Shown one piece after another: positions 17,579-26,325 of a DNA stretch of 64,000 bases. The stretch lies in contig OZ252050.1 in the NCBI GenBank assembly GCA_965247975.1, positions 4,092,001-4,156,000 on the forward strand, in the 5' to 3' direction. The notes below the pieces were generated by a model that saw only the letters and a list, made by a program, of their open reading frames with translations, was not told the origin of the DNA and searched no databases. A program made the position numbers and the translations under genes. Source of the DNA: Taishania sp965247975. GTDB lineage: Bacteria > Bacteroidota > Bacteroidia > Flavobacteriales_D > Crocinitomicaceae. Each line of letters begins with the position of its first letter. Positions within the stretch are counted from its first letter, which is position 1.

Positions 17579-19021
17579 TTAGTACTTTATAAATACGTTC
17601 TTTGCTTCTGTAAAAAAGCGCAGTGCTTCCCAACCACCTTCACGCCCAACGCCAGAAGCCTTCACACCTCCAAACGGGGTCCGCAAATCACGAACGAGCC
17701 ATGAATTGATCCACACAATTCCAGATTGTAACTCATTCGCCATGCGATGCGCGCGTTGCAAATTAGAAGTCCACAAGGTAGCACTCAAACCATAATTGGT
17801 AGAATTTGCCATCATTAATGCTTCATCTTCTGTATCAAATGGAGTAATTGTAACAACTGGACCGAAAATTTCTTCTTGATTTGTTCTACAATCAAACGCC
17901 AAACCTTCAATAACGGTTGGACGCAAGTAATAACCTTTATCATACGGAGCATTTAAAACTACTTGCTCACCTCCAGTTAAAACAGTTCCACCTTCTTCTT
18001 TCGCTAAGGCAACGTAAGACAATACTTTTTCCATATGTTCTTTGGAAACAACAGCTCCTAATTTCGCAGCTTTATCCGTAGGATTAGATACGGTTAAATT
18101 GGCTACTTTTTCTACGAACGCTTGCTTGAATTTATCATAAATACTTCTTTCCACGAAAATGCGTGAACCACACAAACAAATCTGACCTTGATTTGCGAAT
18201 GACGACCTCATCGTGGTACTCAACATTTCATCAAAATCACAATCCGCAAAAATGATGTTTGGATTTTTTCCGCCCAATTCTAAAGATAATTTTTTGAACA
18301 TTGGTGCGGCTGTTCGGGCAATGTATTCTCCAGTTTTTGTGCCACCAGTAAAGGAAATCGCTTTGATTTTTGGATGTTTCACAATGGCATCTCCAACCGT
18401 GGCTCCTAATCCGTGTAAAATATTCAACACGCCATCAGGCATTCCAGCTTCTTTGGCAATTTTTCCAAGCATAAATGCGGTGTATGGTGTAATTTCAGAT
18501 GGCTTTGCTATGACACAATTTCCTGCAGCAAGTGCTGGAGCAATCTTCCATGAAAAGAGATAGAGCGGTAAATTCCACGGTGAAATACAACCTACAATTC
18601 CAATCGGCTTGCGGAGCGTATAATTCACTCCGATGCCTTCCATTGAGTGTGATTCGCTAGCAAAATGCTGAATAGCTGTAGCAAAAAAATGAAAATTTGA
18701 TACTGCTCTTGGAATATCTACATGTGCTGCTAAACTCAATGGTTTTCCATTGTCGCGTGATTCAGCCGCAACAAATTCATCCATGTTATCATGAATTCCT
18801 TGTGAAAGTCTCATCATAATTTCACTTCGCTCTTCGATGGTCATTTTAGACCAAATTGGAAATGCCTTTTCGGCAGCTTGAACGGCCATCTCCACATCTT
18901 TTTCATTTGAATTTGGAATCAACGAATACACCTCACCAGTAGCGGGTTCGAAATTATCAATGTATTGATTGTCAATAGGAGCTTGATATGCTCCGTTGAT
19001 GAAATTTGCAAGTTTTTCCAT
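17579..19021 (-). CDS. Aldehyde dehydrogenase, ALDH8A1 / aminomuconate-semialdehyde dehydrogenase-like
   Basis: A 480-residue NAD-dependent aldehyde dehydrogenase. Glu248 is in LELGGKNP and the catalytic Cys282 is in NQGQICLCGSR. ISPWNLPLYLFSWKIAPAL and EEIFGPVVTITPF are the usual structural motifs. By eye it is unusually close to human ALDH8A1 (SSFANQG-CLC-SRIFV, FEPATGEVY, VWINSWLVRDLRTPFGG), an enzyme that oxidises 2-aminomuconate semialdehyde in the kynurenine pathway. Other candidates are 2-hydroxymuconate semialdehyde or betaine aldehyde dehydrogenases. It forms an operon with the pterin dehydratase. Two TAnnTTTG boxes lie directly upstream. Confidence 0.85.
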   Translation of the reverse strand: MEKLANFINGAYQAPIDNQYIDNFEPATGEVYSLIPNSNEKDVEMAVQAAEKAFPIWSKMTIEERSEIMMRLSQGIHDNMDEFVAAESRDNGKPLSLAAHVDIPRAVSNFHFFATAIQHFASESHSMEGIGVNYTLRKPIGIVGCISPWNLPLYLFSWKIAPALAAGNCVIAKPSEITPYTAFMLGKIAKEAGMPDGVLNILHGLGATVGDAIVKHPKIKAISFTGGTKTGEYIARTAAPMFKKLSLELGGKNPNIIFADCDFDEMLSTTMRSSFANQGQICLCGSRIFVERSIYDKFKQAFVEKVANLTVSNPTDKAAKLGAVVSKEHMEKVLSYVALAKEEGGTVLTGGEQVVLNAPYDKGYYLRPTVIEGLAFDCRTNQEEIFGPVVTITPFDTEDEALMMANSTNYGLSATLWTSNLQRAHRMANELQSGIVWINSWLVRDLRTPFGGVKASGVGREGGWEALRFFTEAKNVFIKY

Positions 19022-19025
19022 ATCC

Positions 19026-19052
19026 CAAAAGTAGTGTTTTCAAGCAAAATTA
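19026..19052 (-). promoter_or_regulatory. Two -7 boxes before the ALDH8-like gene
   Basis: The minus strand holds TAATTTTG (19052-19045) and TACTTTTG (19033-19026), both perfect TAnnTTTG. The nearer one is followed by GGAT and ATG, the same arrangement as at 1049-1061, and would give a leaderless message. The farther one would give a leader of about 17 bases. Confidence 0.4.
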
Positions 19053-19254
19053 TTTGTACAATTTTCAGGTAGATTGAATTTGAATTAAGTTTACACACTT
19101 GACAGAACCAAAGATCCTTCAATTCAATGACTTTAAGTCGAATGGTTCTTTTTGAATCAATCAGGATGCTTTTTAATTTAATGTGTACATCCGATTTAAA
19201 GTTAGCAACGCAACTTAATAATGTTTCCATGCGTCTTGCATATAAATTACACGT

Positions 19255-21135
19255 ATGAATACGACAGCTTTCTTCCCTACTTCAAGAGCTATATTAGCAA
19301 TCTTGTTTACTATGACTTTTTTTAGTGGTATTCTTTTTTCACAAACAGTTACGAATGGTTCATTTACAAATGTAGAAGGTAATTCTGTTACACCTGCAGG
19401 ATGGACTAATACTCCAGGTAACAATCCAGGACCAATGGTTGATCCTTTTCCTTCAGTAGATGTGTTAAGTACTTCATTTTCTTCCTATACTGGTAGTTCT
19501 GTGGTTGCAGCATCTCCTTCGCCTAACGGAGGGACTTGGGTTGGGCTAAGCAGTCTTTGGGATATGGAAAATGAAGCCATTGAGCAAGTCGTGCCAGGTT
19601 TTGTCGTTGGTCAAACGTATCTTGTCTCCTTATGGGTTGCAAATTTTGGAGGTCCAAGTTTTGATGATGCAGGAACAGTTACGATTTATGTAAACGATGT
19701 TCCTGTAGTAACAAGTCCAGTTTTAGACTTAGTCGCAAATGTCTGGACGCAAATTTCAGGGACTTTTGTCGCTACTTCAACGAGCATGACCGTTCAAATT
19801 GATACTTATCATGACACAGATCCTTTAACAGGTTCTGGCTATTATTCTGCCGATGGGTTAACAATTGTTCCAGGTTGTGATGCTGGTGGATTGCCAATTT
19901 TTAATCAGACATTATTTTGTTTGTCACAAAACACTTTTGACCTAGGAGGATTGACACCTTCAAATACTCCTGCAACTTCTGTCATAACTTGGCATTCAAG
20001 CACACCTGTTTCGAGTGCCACACAACTTAGTTCTATTTCAAATGTTCAGTATGGAGACTATTATGCTTCATTTTATAATGCGACAGATAATTGTTACGGT
20101 CCATCACAAATAGTGTCTATACATCCGAACCCAGTTGCTGGGTTTACAAATGTTGGTTCTTGCGCAGGAACATCTTTTTCGTTTACTGACACATCTTCTG
20201 TTTTTTCGGGAACGTTGACCAATTGGTTATGGAATTTTGGAGATGGACAAACAAGTTCAGCCGAAAATCCATCTCATGCATTTAGCACGGCAGACTCCTA
20301 CAACGTTTCACTTGTTGTTACATCAGATGCAGGATGCACGGACTCAATAATGAATGTGGTAGTTGTGAATCCGATTCCAAGCGTAACATTTCTACCCACT
20401 CAATTTTGCGAAAACGTACCAACTCAATTTAATAATACATCTACAGTTACACCAGGGACATTCACTTCATGGAATTGGACATTTGGAGATGGAGCGACAA
20501 GTTTAGTTCAAAATCCAGAACATGGTTTTGCTCAAGCGGGTAATTATTCTGTCACTCTCGTTGGTTTAACTGCCGCTGGATGTTCAAATTCTCAAACCCA
20601 AAACATTACGATTTATGCCTCTCCTATTGCAAATTTCTCGGAGAATTCATTTTGTCCTGGAATTGCGGTGGATTTCATCGATTCTACAAGTATTCCAGTC
20701 GGAACGGTTAATGGTTGGACTTGGAATTTTGGTGATGGATCAACGAGTTCGCTTCAAAACCCAACACACCAGTTTGGAGAAATTACTTCTTCATCGGTTT
20801 CTTTAATTGTAGTATCAGATCAAGGGTGTACAAACACAATTGTGAATGTAATTGAGTTTGATGGAGCAATTGATTTGCAAATGCCAAATGTAATTACAGC
20901 AAATAATGACGGAATTAATGACTTCCTTTTGATTGATGAAGCCTATCAAAATTGCTATCAATTCGAACTGATGTTATTTAATCGATGGGGTCAAGTTGTT
21001 TATACGATGAAGAATGATCAACCTGCTTTTTCAGGAATAGATAAGTCTGGAAACACATTGGAAGATGGCGTTTATTTCTATAAGTTAATCTCTAATTATG
21101 ATGAAAAAGATGGTTTTGTAACCATTGTTAGATAA
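19255..21135 (+). CDS. PKD-repeat surface protein with gliding-motility-associated (T9SS type B) C-terminus
   Basis: A 626-residue secreted protein. A signal-anchor-like hydrophobic stretch (about residues 13-30) is followed by a jelly-roll domain (about 35-205) with SGYYSADGLTIVPG. Three PKD domains come next, each marked by W-WNFGDGxTSS--NP-H-F (near residues 320, 405 and 495). The end is the type B sorting domain: MPNVITANNDGINDFLLID, LMLFNRWGQVVY, LEDGVYFYKL. Type B substrates are exported by SprA-dependent T9SS with PorP/SprF-like partners in characterised species. PKD domains suggest adhesion or polymer binding; no catalytic domain is visible. It stands alone between minus-strand genes. 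Confidence 0.85.
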   Translation: MNTTAFFPTSRAILAILFTMTFFSGILFSQTVTNGSFTNVEGNSVTPAGWTNTPGNNPGPMVDPFPSVDVLSTSFSSYTGSSVVAASPSPNGGTWVGLSSLWDMENEAIEQVVPGFVVGQTYLVSLWVANFGGPSFDDAGTVTIYVNDVPVVTSPVLDLVANVWTQISGTFVATSTSMTVQIDTYHDTDPLTGSGYYSADGLTIVPGCDAGGLPIFNQTLFCLSQNTFDLGGLTPSNTPATSVITWHSSTPVSSATQLSSISNVQYGDYYASFYNATDNCYGPSQIVSIHPNPVAGFTNVGSCAGTSFSFTDTSSVFSGTLTNWLWNFGDGQTSSAENPSHAFSTADSYNVSLVVTSDAGCTDSIMNVVVVNPIPSVTFLPTQFCENVPTQFNNTSTVTPGTFTSWNWTFGDGATSLVQNPEHGFAQAGNYSVTLVGLTAAGCSNSQTQNITIYASPIANFSENSFCPGIAVDFIDSTSIPVGTVNGWTWNFGDGSTSSLQNPTHQFGEITSSSVSLIVVSDQGCTNTIVNVIEFDGAIDLQMPNVITANNDGINDFLLIDEAYQNCYQFELMLFNRWGQVVYTMKNDQPAFSGIDKSGNTLEDGVYFYKLISNYDEKDGFVTIVR

Positions 21136-21282
21136 AATAATTCTGATGTTAAACTTGGAATTGTTATAACATTCAGCTTTTTAATTTCGCATACCAAATA
21201 ATTAATTTTCAGATGATTAAGCAAGTTCAGCGTAGAAATTTAATCGGTTAACATCTTGGAGTTACCACAAAGAAAAGTTCAA

Positions 21283-21648
21283 CTAGATTCTAATTATTCT
21301 CAATTTTGTCAAAACTCCCAAGATTTTCTGCTTCAATAAAATCAACACCAAAATACCTATTCCAACTCCTGTCGAATTTGCCAAGACATCCAACCAAGAA
21401 ACGCTTCGTCCTGGTACAAATCCTTGAAAAAATTCCATCAAGCAACTAAACCCAATAATTGCCAATGCGCCAATCAAATAATGCTTGGGTTTGAGGAGTA
21501 ATCCCAAGTTTAACATGAAAATACAATAGGCAATAAAATGACCGATTTTATCATTCACCTTGATTTCTACCGGTGTTGATGGGGGCATCAAACTCAAAAA
21601 AGTGATGCCAATGATTACAAGTGCGAGACTAATTTTCAATAAGTTCAT
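21283..21648 (-). CDS. VanZ-family membrane protein
   Basis: A 121-residue protein with about four hydrophobic helices and the VanZ-like core VNDKIGHFIAYCIFMLNLG ... FQGFVPGRSVSWLDVLANSTG. VanZ-like proteins are common in Bacteroidota without any link to glycopeptide resistance and the role is unknown. The gene starts inside the S9 peptidase gene (20-base overlap), so it is the distal gene of the hemW-peptidase-vanZ operon. In relatives, a VanZ gene often follows sprA-gcvH, as I recall; here it is 12 kb away. Confidence 0.8.
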   Translation of the reverse strand: MNLLKISLALVIIGITFLSLMPPSTPVEIKVNDKIGHFIAYCIFMLNLGLLLKPKHYLIGALAIIGFSCLMEFFQGFVPGRSVSWLDVLANSTGVGIGILVLILLKQKILGVLTKLRIIRI

Positions 21649-24421
21649 ACCTCAATTCTTCTCCTTTTTTAAGCGCTGGAATTCCTTCAATCAACCATTT
21701 TGGAGCGGGCTGGTTGTTCAAATAATGATCAAAAAATTGGCGCATACGGATGCTTAAATCAATGCGGTTTGCATTTTTCATTAAGTTGTGATCATCGTCA
21801 TTATAGTTTAATAGCCAACATGGTTTTTTCAAACGACGCAAACCATTATACAATTCAATTCCCTGGTACCAAGGAACAGCTCCATCCGCATCGTTGTGCA
21901 TGATTAACAAAGGTGTTTTAACTTTTGGCAAATGGAAAAGTGGGGAATTTTCGATGTACAATTCTGGAGCTTCCCAAATGGTTTTTCCAATGCGACTTTG
22001 GGTTTTCTCGTATTGAAATTGACGGTTAATTCCTGTTCCCCAACGAATTCCTCCGTAGGCAGAAAACATATTTGAAACAGGTGCACCAGCCATGGCCGCT
22101 CTATAGCGATTGGTCATTGTGATAAGTTGCGCTGTTTGATATCCTCCCCAACTTTGTCCTTGTAAGCCTAAACGCGTTGAATCAACAGCTGGATATAACT
22201 TAAGCATTGCATCTGTTCCGCTCATAATGCAATCGTAGGCCGATTTAGCAGGATGACCTTCCTTGTAACGAATGTCTGGAATGAAAATGAAATAACCTGC
22301 CGATGCGTATTCTGTTGGGTGCACGACAGATGCCGTTGGTTTTGGAGAATAATAATTGTGTAGTCCTTCGGACAATAATTCGTAATAATAAACAATCATA
22401 GGATACTTTTTGGATACATCGTAATTTTCGGGTTTGTAGAGCAATCCTTCAAGTTCCAATCCTTCATACGATTTCCAATTGACCAATTCAACGCTCGCCC
22501 AATTGTAGTCTTTTTGAGTTGGATTTGTATTCGAAATTTGTTTCAAAGAAGAAAAGCCAGCTTTGCTCAAAAACAAATCTGGATACTTTATAATCGTCGA
22601 TGAACGCATAATCCGAACATCATCCAATTTGGATTTCATAACGGAGGATATACTTTCATCCAAATAAAGTGTTTCAACGAATTTTCCATCCTGAAATTCA
22701 TACAAATGCGAACCTTTGGTTTTAAGGTTGAATCCCTTTAGGTAAACATTCTCCAAATCAACAAAAGAACTGTCATTATTCCATTTACGTGGCTCAAATT
22801 CAATGTTTTTCTTTTCGCCTTCGTGATTCGTAAGACAAATGAGTTTTTTGTTAATAAAATCATAGCTGTACAAATCAAAACGAGATTTCAAATAACACAT
22901 GGTACCCGTTTTGTTCCAGCCAAAAAAACCTCTAGGGCCAGCATCCATAGGCATTCCGTTAATGTCTTCTACCCAATCTATCTTTGGTGCTTCGCAAGTT
23001 AAACAAGTACGGACACCCGAATTGATATTCAACGCGTAGTATTGCTGCTGGTCGAAATCAAACGTTATGAATTGATCAGATTTGGAAGATAGTGCTTCAT
23101 AGTACCTAACTTCTTTTTGGAGCAACTTTTTCTGACCAGAATTTACATCAACAAGATATACATCTTCTTTATCGGACAAATCCCATTGATAATCAAGTGC
23201 ATATTTTTCATTGGAACTAGCCAAAAGAACATTTTGTTCATTTTCCAAATCAATATCTACTGTTAGAGTGTCATCTGTTAATTGCACAAAATGATCATCG
23301 GCAAAATGATAAACATATAAATCCGTCGCTTTTTGATCGTTCTTTAGCTGTTTCAATTGCTGCGGTTGAAGCCTGTTTTCAGCGTAATGCCATACATCCA
23401 ACTTTGGTTTTTCAGATTCAAGTAAACTATCTTTTGGCGCTTCTTTAGGTGTTTCAGCGACTCCGAAATAAAGAAGTTTTCCATTCTTACTGAACTGCAA
23501 ATTTCCATTTTCTGAAACGGATTTACCAGCGGGTAATTTGTTTTTTGTAGTGTCAATCAAGGATTTTAATGCATTAGATTCTATGTTAAGCGCATGCAAA
23601 TCATACACTTTTACTTTATTGGTATCTGGCGACATCAAAAAGGCTAATGTACTTTCTTTTTCATTAAAAGTTAGCGATTTAAAATCTACGGAACGCTTAA
23701 TCAACTTACTTTCCTTCGTTTTCAAATTGATTAAATTCAAGTCGCTTGAGTCTCCTAATTGGGTCACATAAGCCAAACGTGTACCTTTTTTTGAAATGAG
23801 GTATTCCGTGACATTTTTTGAGGTAAATTCTTCCTTCGAAATTGGATTCCAAACCCGTAAAACAGTTCCCTCTGATTTTGGCTCTTCTGCTTTTTTCTTT
23901 TTACTTTTTCGTGTTGATCGAATCTTTTTTGCTTTCTTTTTCTTCACTACCACATCAGCAGGAAGTTTATTTTCATTCTCCAAATAACTCATCCAATTAT
24001 TATCGTTTGCCAATTGGTGCGATTTTATGTTTGCAAATTTCTGAAGTTCGCCTGTCTCAAAAAGATAAACTGCCAAGGTGTCTTTTGGCCATTTCTTTTT
24101 GTCAATTTTGTTTAATTCACACTTTCTCAAGGTATCGAATCCAGCAGTAATCGTAAAAGCCATGAAACTTTCATCCAATGAAATTGTTGCGTTTTTTGCT
24201 CTGAAAAATGAATCCAATTTATTTGACGTTGTGTTGAATAGATACAAATATCCATCGCCCCGTAATGGATTTATTTCATAAGTAACGAATTTTCCTGAAT
24301 TGGAAATTTGATTTTTACTAAGTGTTTTCCAATCATTGAACGCATTGTGATCGATTACCTTTTTTTGGGACCAAGCACCAAACGCCAAAAAGAAACATGT
24401 GAGAATGGAAATTAATTTCAT
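21629..24421 (-). CDS. Secreted S9-family (prolyl oligopeptidase-like) serine peptidase
   Basis: A 930-residue protein. The start at 24421 gives a signal peptide (MKLISILTCFFLAFGAWS), so it is probably periplasmic or surface-exposed; the longer frame would use a TTG 8 codons earlier. Residues up to about 640 form a WD40/DPP-like propeller with an unusual lysine-rich basic insertion (KKKKAKKIRSTRKSKKKK) near residue 170. The C-terminal alpha/beta-hydrolase has the triad Ser757 (GQSWGG), Asp846 (NDADG) and His878 (DDDH). The family cleaves short peptides, often after proline or alanine. No T9SS tail is present. The gene lies 26 bases after hemW and overlaps vanZ. Confidence 0.88.
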   Translation of the reverse strand: MKLISILTCFFLAFGAWSQKKVIDHNAFNDWKTLSKNQISNSGKFVTYEINPLRGDGYLYLFNTTSNKLDSFFRAKNATISLDESFMAFTITAGFDTLRKCELNKIDKKKWPKDTLAVYLFETGELQKFANIKSHQLANDNNWMSYLENENKLPADVVVKKKKAKKIRSTRKSKKKKAEEPKSEGTVLRVWNPISKEEFTSKNVTEYLISKKGTRLAYVTQLGDSSDLNLINLKTKESKLIKRSVDFKSLTFNEKESTLAFLMSPDTNKVKVYDLHALNIESNALKSLIDTTKNKLPAGKSVSENGNLQFSKNGKLLYFGVAETPKEAPKDSLLESEKPKLDVWHYAENRLQPQQLKQLKNDQKATDLYVYHFADDHFVQLTDDTLTVDIDLENEQNVLLASSNEKYALDYQWDLSDKEDVYLVDVNSGQKKLLQKEVRYYEALSSKSDQFITFDFDQQQYYALNINSGVRTCLTCEAPKIDWVEDINGMPMDAGPRGFFGWNKTGTMCYLKSRFDLYSYDFINKKLICLTNHEGEKKNIEFEPRKWNNDSSFVDLENVYLKGFNLKTKGSHLYEFQDGKFVETLYLDESISSVMKSKLDDVRIMRSSTIIKYPDLFLSKAGFSSLKQISNTNPTQKDYNWASVELVNWKSYEGLELEGLLYKPENYDVSKKYPMIVYYYELLSEGLHNYYSPKPTASVVHPTEYASAGYFIFIPDIRYKEGHPAKSAYDCIMSGTDAMLKLYPAVDSTRLGLQGQSWGGYQTAQLITMTNRYRAAMAGAPVSNMFSAYGGIRWGTGINRQFQYEKTQSRIGKTIWEAPELYIENSPLFHLPKVKTPLLIMHNDADGAVPWYQGIELYNGLRRLKKPCWLLNYNDDDHNLMKNANRIDLSIRMRQFFDHYLNNQPAPKWLIEGIPALKKGEELRYELIEN

Positions 24422-24447
24422 GGAGAATATTGTTTTGTGAATCAAAT

Positions 24448-25578
24448 TTAGTGTTTTAATATAAACAAGTCTGAAGCGATGCGATCGGCTTGAAGAAATC
24501 CTTTTTCCGTCAATTGCAAGAGATCATCTTTTTGAATCAATAATCCAAGTTTTTTGAATTCAAAAACCTGATTCCAAAAATCTGAATCCAATTGAATGAT
24601 CGCATCCATTCGTGAAATGGAAACGCCAAATTTGGTGCGTAATCCTGTTAAAAGGATTTCGTTTAGTTGGTCTTCAGGACTCAAAATTTCTGTTTCCGAA
24701 AATGAGTTTCCATGTGCGATAGCATTCATATACGCTTGATTGTTGCGTACGTTCCACGATCTTGAAAAACCATTGAATGAATGCGCGGAAGGTCCCACTC
24801 CGAGATAATGTTTACTTTTCCAATAATTTGAGTTATGCACGGCTTCATGATTTGGCTTGCAAAAATTGGAAACTTCGTATTGTTCAAATCCATGTTTAGC
24901 CAATGTTTTGACTAAAATTTCAAATTGTTCCGATTGTGTATCTTCACTCGCTGGGACAATCGTTCCTTTTTTAACCAATGCTTTCAACGCGGTTTTTTCT
25001 TCCACAGTCAAACAATACGCTGAAATGTGGGTCACTCCCATTGAAATCGTTTTCAAAATATGTTGTTCCCATTCTGCATTCGTTAAATCGGGCAAGCCAT
25101 AAATCAGATCAACAGTTAGATTTTCAAAACCAAATGACTTTGCAAGGCTTACACAATTCTCCGCTTCTTCAACATTATGCGCTCGATTCATCCAATTCAA
25201 ATCTGATGCTTTAAATGATTGAATTCCAATGCTCAGGCGATTGATTCCTGCTTCTTTCCAGCTTTTTAATGATGCCTCAGAAATATCGTCCGGATTCGAT
25301 TCAAGGGTGATTTCCGCTCCTTGACTCACTTGAAACAATGAAACAATGGTCTGAATTATCAATTGTAATTCGCCTTCACACAATAAACTTGGTGTTCCAC
25401 CACCGAAATAAATGCTTTCAATTTCATGATTCTTCAAATAGGCTTTTCGCATGGAAATTTCTTGCACAATGGCTTCGATCATTTTTGTTCTATACTCTGT
25501 AAACGTTGTACTGAAATGAAAATCACAATATGAACATTGCTGTTTGCAAAATGGAATATGGATGTAGATGCCTGCCAT
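24448..25578 (-). CDS. hemW: Radical SAM heme chaperone HemW
   Basis: A 376-residue radical SAM protein. The iron-sulfur motif CxxxCxxC is Cys11, Cys15 and Cys18 in IHIPFCKQQCSYCDF. IYFGGGTPSLL, LSIGIQSF, HISAYCLTVEEKTAL and the C-terminal winged helix LTEKGFLQADRIASDL follow. These are HemW features; it lacks the extra features of oxygen-independent coproporphyrinogen oxidase HemN. HemW binds haem and delivers it to respiratory enzymes. The ATG at 25578 is preferred; the open frame begins at a TTG three codons upstream. It is the first gene of an operon with the S9 peptidase and vanZ. Confidence 0.92.
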   Translation of the reverse strand: MAGIYIHIPFCKQQCSYCDFHFSTTFTEYRTKMIEAIVQEISMRKAYLKNHEIESIYFGGGTPSLLCEGELQLIIQTIVSLFQVSQGAEITLESNPDDISEASLKSWKEAGINRLSIGIQSFKASDLNWMNRAHNVEEAENCVSLAKSFGFENLTVDLIYGLPDLTNAEWEQHILKTISMGVTHISAYCLTVEEKTALKALVKKGTIVPASEDTQSEQFEILVKTLAKHGFEQYEVSNFCKPNHEAVHNSNYWKSKHYLGVGPSAHSFNGFSRSWNVRNNQAYMNAIAHGNSFSETEILSPEDQLNEILLTGLRTKFGVSISRMDAIIQLDSDFWNQVFEFKKLGLLIQKDDLLQLTEKGFLQADRIASDLFILKH

Positions 25579-25709
25579 GAAGGGCAAAGATGACGAAAAT
25601 GACTTAAAAAATGACTCGCGAAACGGTAATAGATGTTAATTTTTCACAGATTCATTAGGCTATTATAAAAGTTATTTGCTACATTGCGTTAAATCTAAGA
25701 TTTCAAAAC

Positions 25710-26060
25710 GTGGATTTTAATCAACATAAAGAGGATATAAACGCAAATTTCGAACAACTATTGGAGTCGTTAGGAAAGCTAATTCCCCGATATTCACAGT
25801 TGATTAAGAAATCCAGCATTAGCCAAGAAGAAACTACTGAACTTGGTGACATCGAACATTTTCTGATTGAAATAAATGCTAGAATCAGCGAAATAAAAAA
25901 CAAGTTAGATCAAGATTTATTTGGACATTCTTTGGATTTATACTACAAATTAAAACAGCAGGCTTTAAATGGTGATGTTGCATCACAATTAAAATTCAAT
26001 CGTTTCAGAGAATCTTTTGATGAATCTTTGCGTGACGGTTCTATTTTGATTTTGAATTAA
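25710..26060 (+). CDS. Hypothetical small helical protein
   Basis: A 116-residue protein starting with GTG; no in-frame ATG is available before residue 20. It is almost entirely helical by composition, with heptad-like leucine and isoleucine spacing (LIEINARISEIKNKLDQ) and many charged residues, so a short coiled coil is likely. There is no signal peptide, membrane segment or motif that I recognise. It faces the hemW operon divergently and converges on the DUF2490 gene. Acidic-basic composition and codon use look like the neighbours, which favours a real gene over a chance frame. Confidence 0.5.
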   Translation: MDFNQHKEDINANFEQLLESLGKLIPRYSQLIKKSSISQEETTELGDIEHFLIEINARISEIKNKLDQDLFGHSLDLYYKLKQQALNGDVASQLKFNRFRESFDESLRDGSILILN

Positions 26061-26203
26061 AAAGTAGTACTTCCCGTCGATAGTCCACGCCTCTTTTTGT
26101 AAGCTACATCTATTCAGGGCAAACGCATTTAAATTTTAATGTCACTTTTGTCATGGTTTTTAAAATAAAAACACACGCCAAAAACCGATTATTATTTATT
26201 TAT

Positions 26204-26261
26204 GCAACGGTCTCGAAAGCTTTCTCGACCGTTGCTACAAATATCCGACTCCTCTGGAGTC
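26204..26261. repeat. Twin hairpins (possible REP/MITE-like element)
   Basis: The first hairpin spans 26204-26235: GCAACGGTC pairs with GACCGTTGC, then a two-base mismatch, then GAAAG/CTTTC, making a 32-base near-perfect palindrome with no real loop. Twelve bases later GACTCC (26247-26252) pairs with GGAGTC (26256-26261) around TCT. The element is richer in G+C than its surroundings and has no T-run, so it is not a standard terminator. It lies between convergent genes in a 265-base gap. Confidence 0.7.
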
Positions 26262-26325
26262 AGAAGTATGACAAGCAATTTGGTAATCAAACAATTTATT
26301 TTTAAATGCTTTTGCCCTGTCAAAA

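Noticed and set aside
19103..19147. Inverted repeat AGAACCA/TGGTTCT with following Ts before the PKD gene
   Set aside because: The loop is more than 30 bases and no gene ends just upstream on the plus strand, so it is too weak to call a terminator.
21283..21648. VanZ as an antibiotic-resistance gene
   Set aside because: VanZ-like membrane proteins are widespread in Bacteroidota without a vancomycin cluster, and none is present here.
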